Below the pieces are notes generated by a model, which was given only the letters and a program-made list of their open reading frames with translations, ran no database searches and was not told where the DNA came from. Position numbers and translations under genes: made by a program. DNA of 6,663 bases, taken from the NCBI GenBank assembly GCA_040880205.1, contig JBBDIU010000036.1:1-6663 (forward strand). The letters run 5' to 3'. This DNA is from WACF01 sp040880205 (GTDB lineage: Bacteria; Pseudomonadota; Gammaproteobacteria; Pseudomonadales; Cellvibrionaceae). Below, piece after piece: positions 5,374 through 6,663 of this stretch. Numbering within the stretch: the first letter of the stretch is position 1; the number at the start of each line of letters is the position of its first letter.

Positions 5374-6357
5374 TCAGCTCAGCAGTAGTTCACTCACCGC
5401 ATCCCGCTCTTCACTGAGTTCAGTTTCTGTAGCTTCCATTTTCTTGCGGGAAAATTCATTGATTTCCAGGTCTTGGACGATTTCCCAATCACCGTTTTTA
5501 CACCGGCAGGGGAAGGAGTAAATCAAGCCTTCGCTAATGCCATAACTGCCATCGCTGTGTATCCCCATGCTGACCCAGTCATTATCGGGCGTACCCAGAG
5601 CCCAATCACGCATATGGAAAATAGCGGCATTGGCTGCCGAAGCCGCGCTGGATGCGCCGCGCGCGTCAATAATCGCCGCGCCCCGTTGCTGTACCGTGGG
5701 AATGAAATCGTTTTCGTACCAGGTCTGATCCACAAGCTCCATAGCGTTAGTGCCTGCTACCGAGGCGTGATGAATGTCGGGATACTGGGTCGATGAGTGA
5801 TTGCCCCAAATGGTGATCCGGGAGATATCGTTAATGCTTTTGCCCGCTTTCTGTGCAAGCTGGGTCAGGGCCCGATTGTGGTCGAGGCGGGTCATGGCCG
5901 TAAACTGGCGGGGGTTGATGTCCGGGGCATTGCGCTGGGCGATTAATGCGTTGGTATTAGCCGGGTTACCAACCACTAATACTCGCACGTCACGCTTGGC
6001 GCTATCGTTGATCGCCTTGCCTTGAACGCTGAAAATCGCCGCGTTGGCCTCAAGTAGATCCTTACGCTCCATCCCAGGCCCTCTGGGACGAGCACCCACT
6101 AACAAGGCAAAATCCACGTCCTTGAATGCCACCTTCGGATCGTCGGTACACACCATTCCGGCCAACAGTGGAAAAGCGCAATCATCCAGCTCCATGGCAA
6201 CGCCGTTTAGGGCACCCAGCGCGGGCGTAATTTCCAGCATTTGCAGAATAATGGGTTGGTCCTTGCCCAGCATATCGCCGGCCGCGATGCGAAACAGGAG
6301 GGAATAACTGATTTGGCCCGCCGCTCCAGTGACGGCAACTCGAACTGGTGCTTTCAC
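5374..6357 (-). CDS. mdh: Malate dehydrogenase (NAD-dependent, type 2)
   Basis: A 327-residue cytoplasmic enzyme that interconverts malate and oxaloacetate in the TCA cycle. The N-terminal VAVTGAAGQISYSLLFRIA (residues 7-25) is the type-2 NAD-binding loop, and E42 in LEIT suits NAD rather than NADP. Substrate-binding arginines are R92 and R98 in GARPRGPGMERKDLL (88-102) and R162 in TRLDHNRA (156-163). N131 is in GNPANTNA (130-137), and the catalytic histidine is H187 in WGNHSSTQYPD (184-194). The frame stays open upstream to an ATG at 6444. The real start is taken as the GTG at 6357 because GGAG lies seven bases before it, the family N-terminus begins there, and the extra 29 residues are a proline-threonine repeat with no family counterpart. 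The gene has its own promoter and a strong terminator, so it is a single-gene unit. Confidence 0.97.
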   Translation of the reverse strand: MKAPVRVAVTGAAGQISYSLLFRIAAGDMLGKDQPIILQMLEITPALGALNGVAMELDDCAFPLLAGMVCTDDPKVAFKDVDFALLVGARPRGPGMERKDLLEANAAIFSVQGKAINDSAKRDVRVLVVGNPANTNALIAQRNAPDINPRQFTAMTRLDHNRALTQLAQKAGKSINDISRITIWGNHSSTQYPDIHHASVAGTNAMELVDQTWYENDFIPTVQQRGAAIIDARGASSAASAANAAIFHMRDWALGTPDNDWVSMGIHSDGSYGISEGLIYSFPCRCKNGDWEIVQDLEINEFSRKKMEATETELSEERDAVSELLLS

Positions 6358-6364
6358 GATTGAT

Positions 6365-6368
6365 CTCC
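6365..6368 (-). promoter_or_regulatory. Shine-Dalgarno sequence that fixes the GTG start of mdh
   Basis: GGAG on the minus strand lies seven bases before GTG at 6355-6357, ideal spacing. It overlaps an out-of-frame ATG (ATGGAG), which would start a different frame that is not related to any protein I recognise. Confidence 0.8.
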
Positions 6369-6381
6369 ATTGTGAGGTGTT

Positions 6382-6399
6382 TGTAGGTGTAGGTGTAGG
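6382..6399 (+). repeat. Three tandem TGTAGG hexamers in the mdh leader
   Basis: TGTAGG occurs three times without interruption at 6382-6387, 6388-6393 and 6394-6399. On the transcript this is CCTACA three times, in the untranslated leader of mdh about 25 to 42 bases upstream of the GTG. It is an unstructured, C/A-rich stretch that could vary in copy number. Confidence 0.6.
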
Positions 6400-6455
6400 C
6401 GCAGGCATTACGGCCGTTTCGGTCAGGAAAACCGGGACGGGCAACGCGGGTGCGC

Positions 6456-6483
6456 ATTATAGGGAATCAGCGAAATATTTCAC
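6456..6483 (-). promoter_or_regulatory. Sigma-70 promoter of mdh
   Basis: On the minus strand a perfect TATAAT (complement of 6456-6461) lies 16 bases after GTGAAA (complement of 6478-6483), a four-of-six match to TTGACA. Transcription would start near 6449 and give a leader of about 92 bases before the GTG. The -35 sits in a 14-base near-palindrome (6470-6483), a likely place for a regulator to bind. Confidence 0.7.
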
Positions 6484-6537
6484 TACCTATCGGCACTTCG
6501 GTGCCCTTTCTGGATAGGCCTAGCCCGAATATTTCAC
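6475..6537 (+). repeat. ATATTTCAC direct repeats around the mdh promoter
   Basis: ATATTTCAC occurs at 6475-6483, overlapping the mdh -35, and again at 6529-6537, 54 bases away in the same orientation. Each is preceded by GAA or GA. The two copies flank the hairpin at 6486-6518. They may be paired regulator sites. Confidence 0.35.
6486..6518 (+). other. UUCG-capped hairpin upstream of mdh promoter
   Basis: GGCAC (6492-6496) and GTGCC (6501-6505) close a TTCG loop with a C-G closing pair on the plus strand, which as RNA is the unusually stable cUUCGg tetraloop. An outer stem pairs CCTATC (6486-6491) with GATAGG (6513-6518), leaving CTTTCTG bulged. CCCTTTCT after the inner stem is only a weak T-run. 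It could be a terminator for a plus-strand transcript or a DNA-level signal; no plus-strand gene is visible in the window. Confidence 0.5.
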
Positions 6538-6555
6538 CAAAACGCTCGGAATACG

Positions 6556-6636
6556 ACTGCAATGCAGTGTTACCGGGCTTTCCAGCATTTTGCAGTGGGT
6601 GACGTAAGGTCACCGTCCTCGCTTGCCAAATGCTGG
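6556..6636. other. Nested inverted repeats at the right end, no gene seen
   Basis: ACTGCA/TGCAGT form a 13-base palindrome at 6556-6568. CCAGCATTT (6582-6590) and AAATGCTGG (6628-6636) are perfect 9-base complements, and inside them GGTGAC (6598-6603) pairs with GTCACC (6609-6614). TGCAGTG is repeated at 6563-6569 and 6591-6597. The gene-free stretch from 6358 to the window end otherwise holds only the mdh leader, promoter and hairpin. The structure could be a small RNA, an intergenic repeat or the upstream region of a gene outside the window. Confidence 0.4.
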
Positions 6637-6663
6637 CTTGTTCTCAGGCCTTGTGAGCGGACA

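Noticed and set aside
6358..6444. Longer malate dehydrogenase starting at the ATG at 6444
   Set aside because: It adds a Pro-Thr repeat not found in the family, would start only a few bases from the predicted transcript start, and the GTG at 6357 has ideal ribosome-site spacing.
6541..6663. Partial coding region entering from the right edge
   Set aside because: Short open frames exist, but none shows a recognisable protein motif, and dense inverted repeats argue against coding.

Overview
The window holds six complete protein-coding genes, all on the minus strand, with intergenic DNA at both ends. Base composition is close to balanced. A type-2 malate dehydrogenase of 327 residues, a BCP-type peroxiredoxin, YajC and an AraC-type regulator with a GAF domain together suggest a free-living, probably aquatic or marine gammaproteobacterium. 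That placement is inferred from protein character alone; no rRNA or tRNA gene is present to fix it.

Layout from right to left, the direction of transcription. mdh (malate dehydrogenase) starts at a GTG at 6357 behind a good promoter (-10 at 6456-6461) and ends at a strong terminator at 5308-5332. The peroxiredoxin gene (bcp type, 4776-5258) follows. A 360-base gap then carries a candidate promoter, a structured leader and a compact array of repeats ahead of the GAF-AraC regulator gene (3404-4408), which has its own terminator at 3348-3380. yajC (2946-3278) comes next, cut off from its usual secD-secF partners. After a gap with an odd G-rich repeat come a D-cysteine desulfhydrase-type PLP enzyme gene (1803-2807) and, 45 bases further on, an alanine/glycine:cation symporter gene (417-1757). 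These last two look like a small amino-acid uptake and degradation operon.

The other genes are housekeeping and apparently separate units: TCA cycle (mdh), peroxide defence (bcp), Sec accessory protein (yajC) and one regulator of unknown target.

The most unusual content is the gene-free left end, 1-242. It carries two related copies, in opposite orientation, of an element that folds as a long closing stem around two short hairpins with a GGGA-like loop. The complete copy (133-242) has a 22-pair outer stem in which all three imperfections are G-U wobbles on the plus strand. The two copies differ by changes that preserve pairing in the small hairpins. The right end (6486-6636) also has several nested inverted repeats and no gene.
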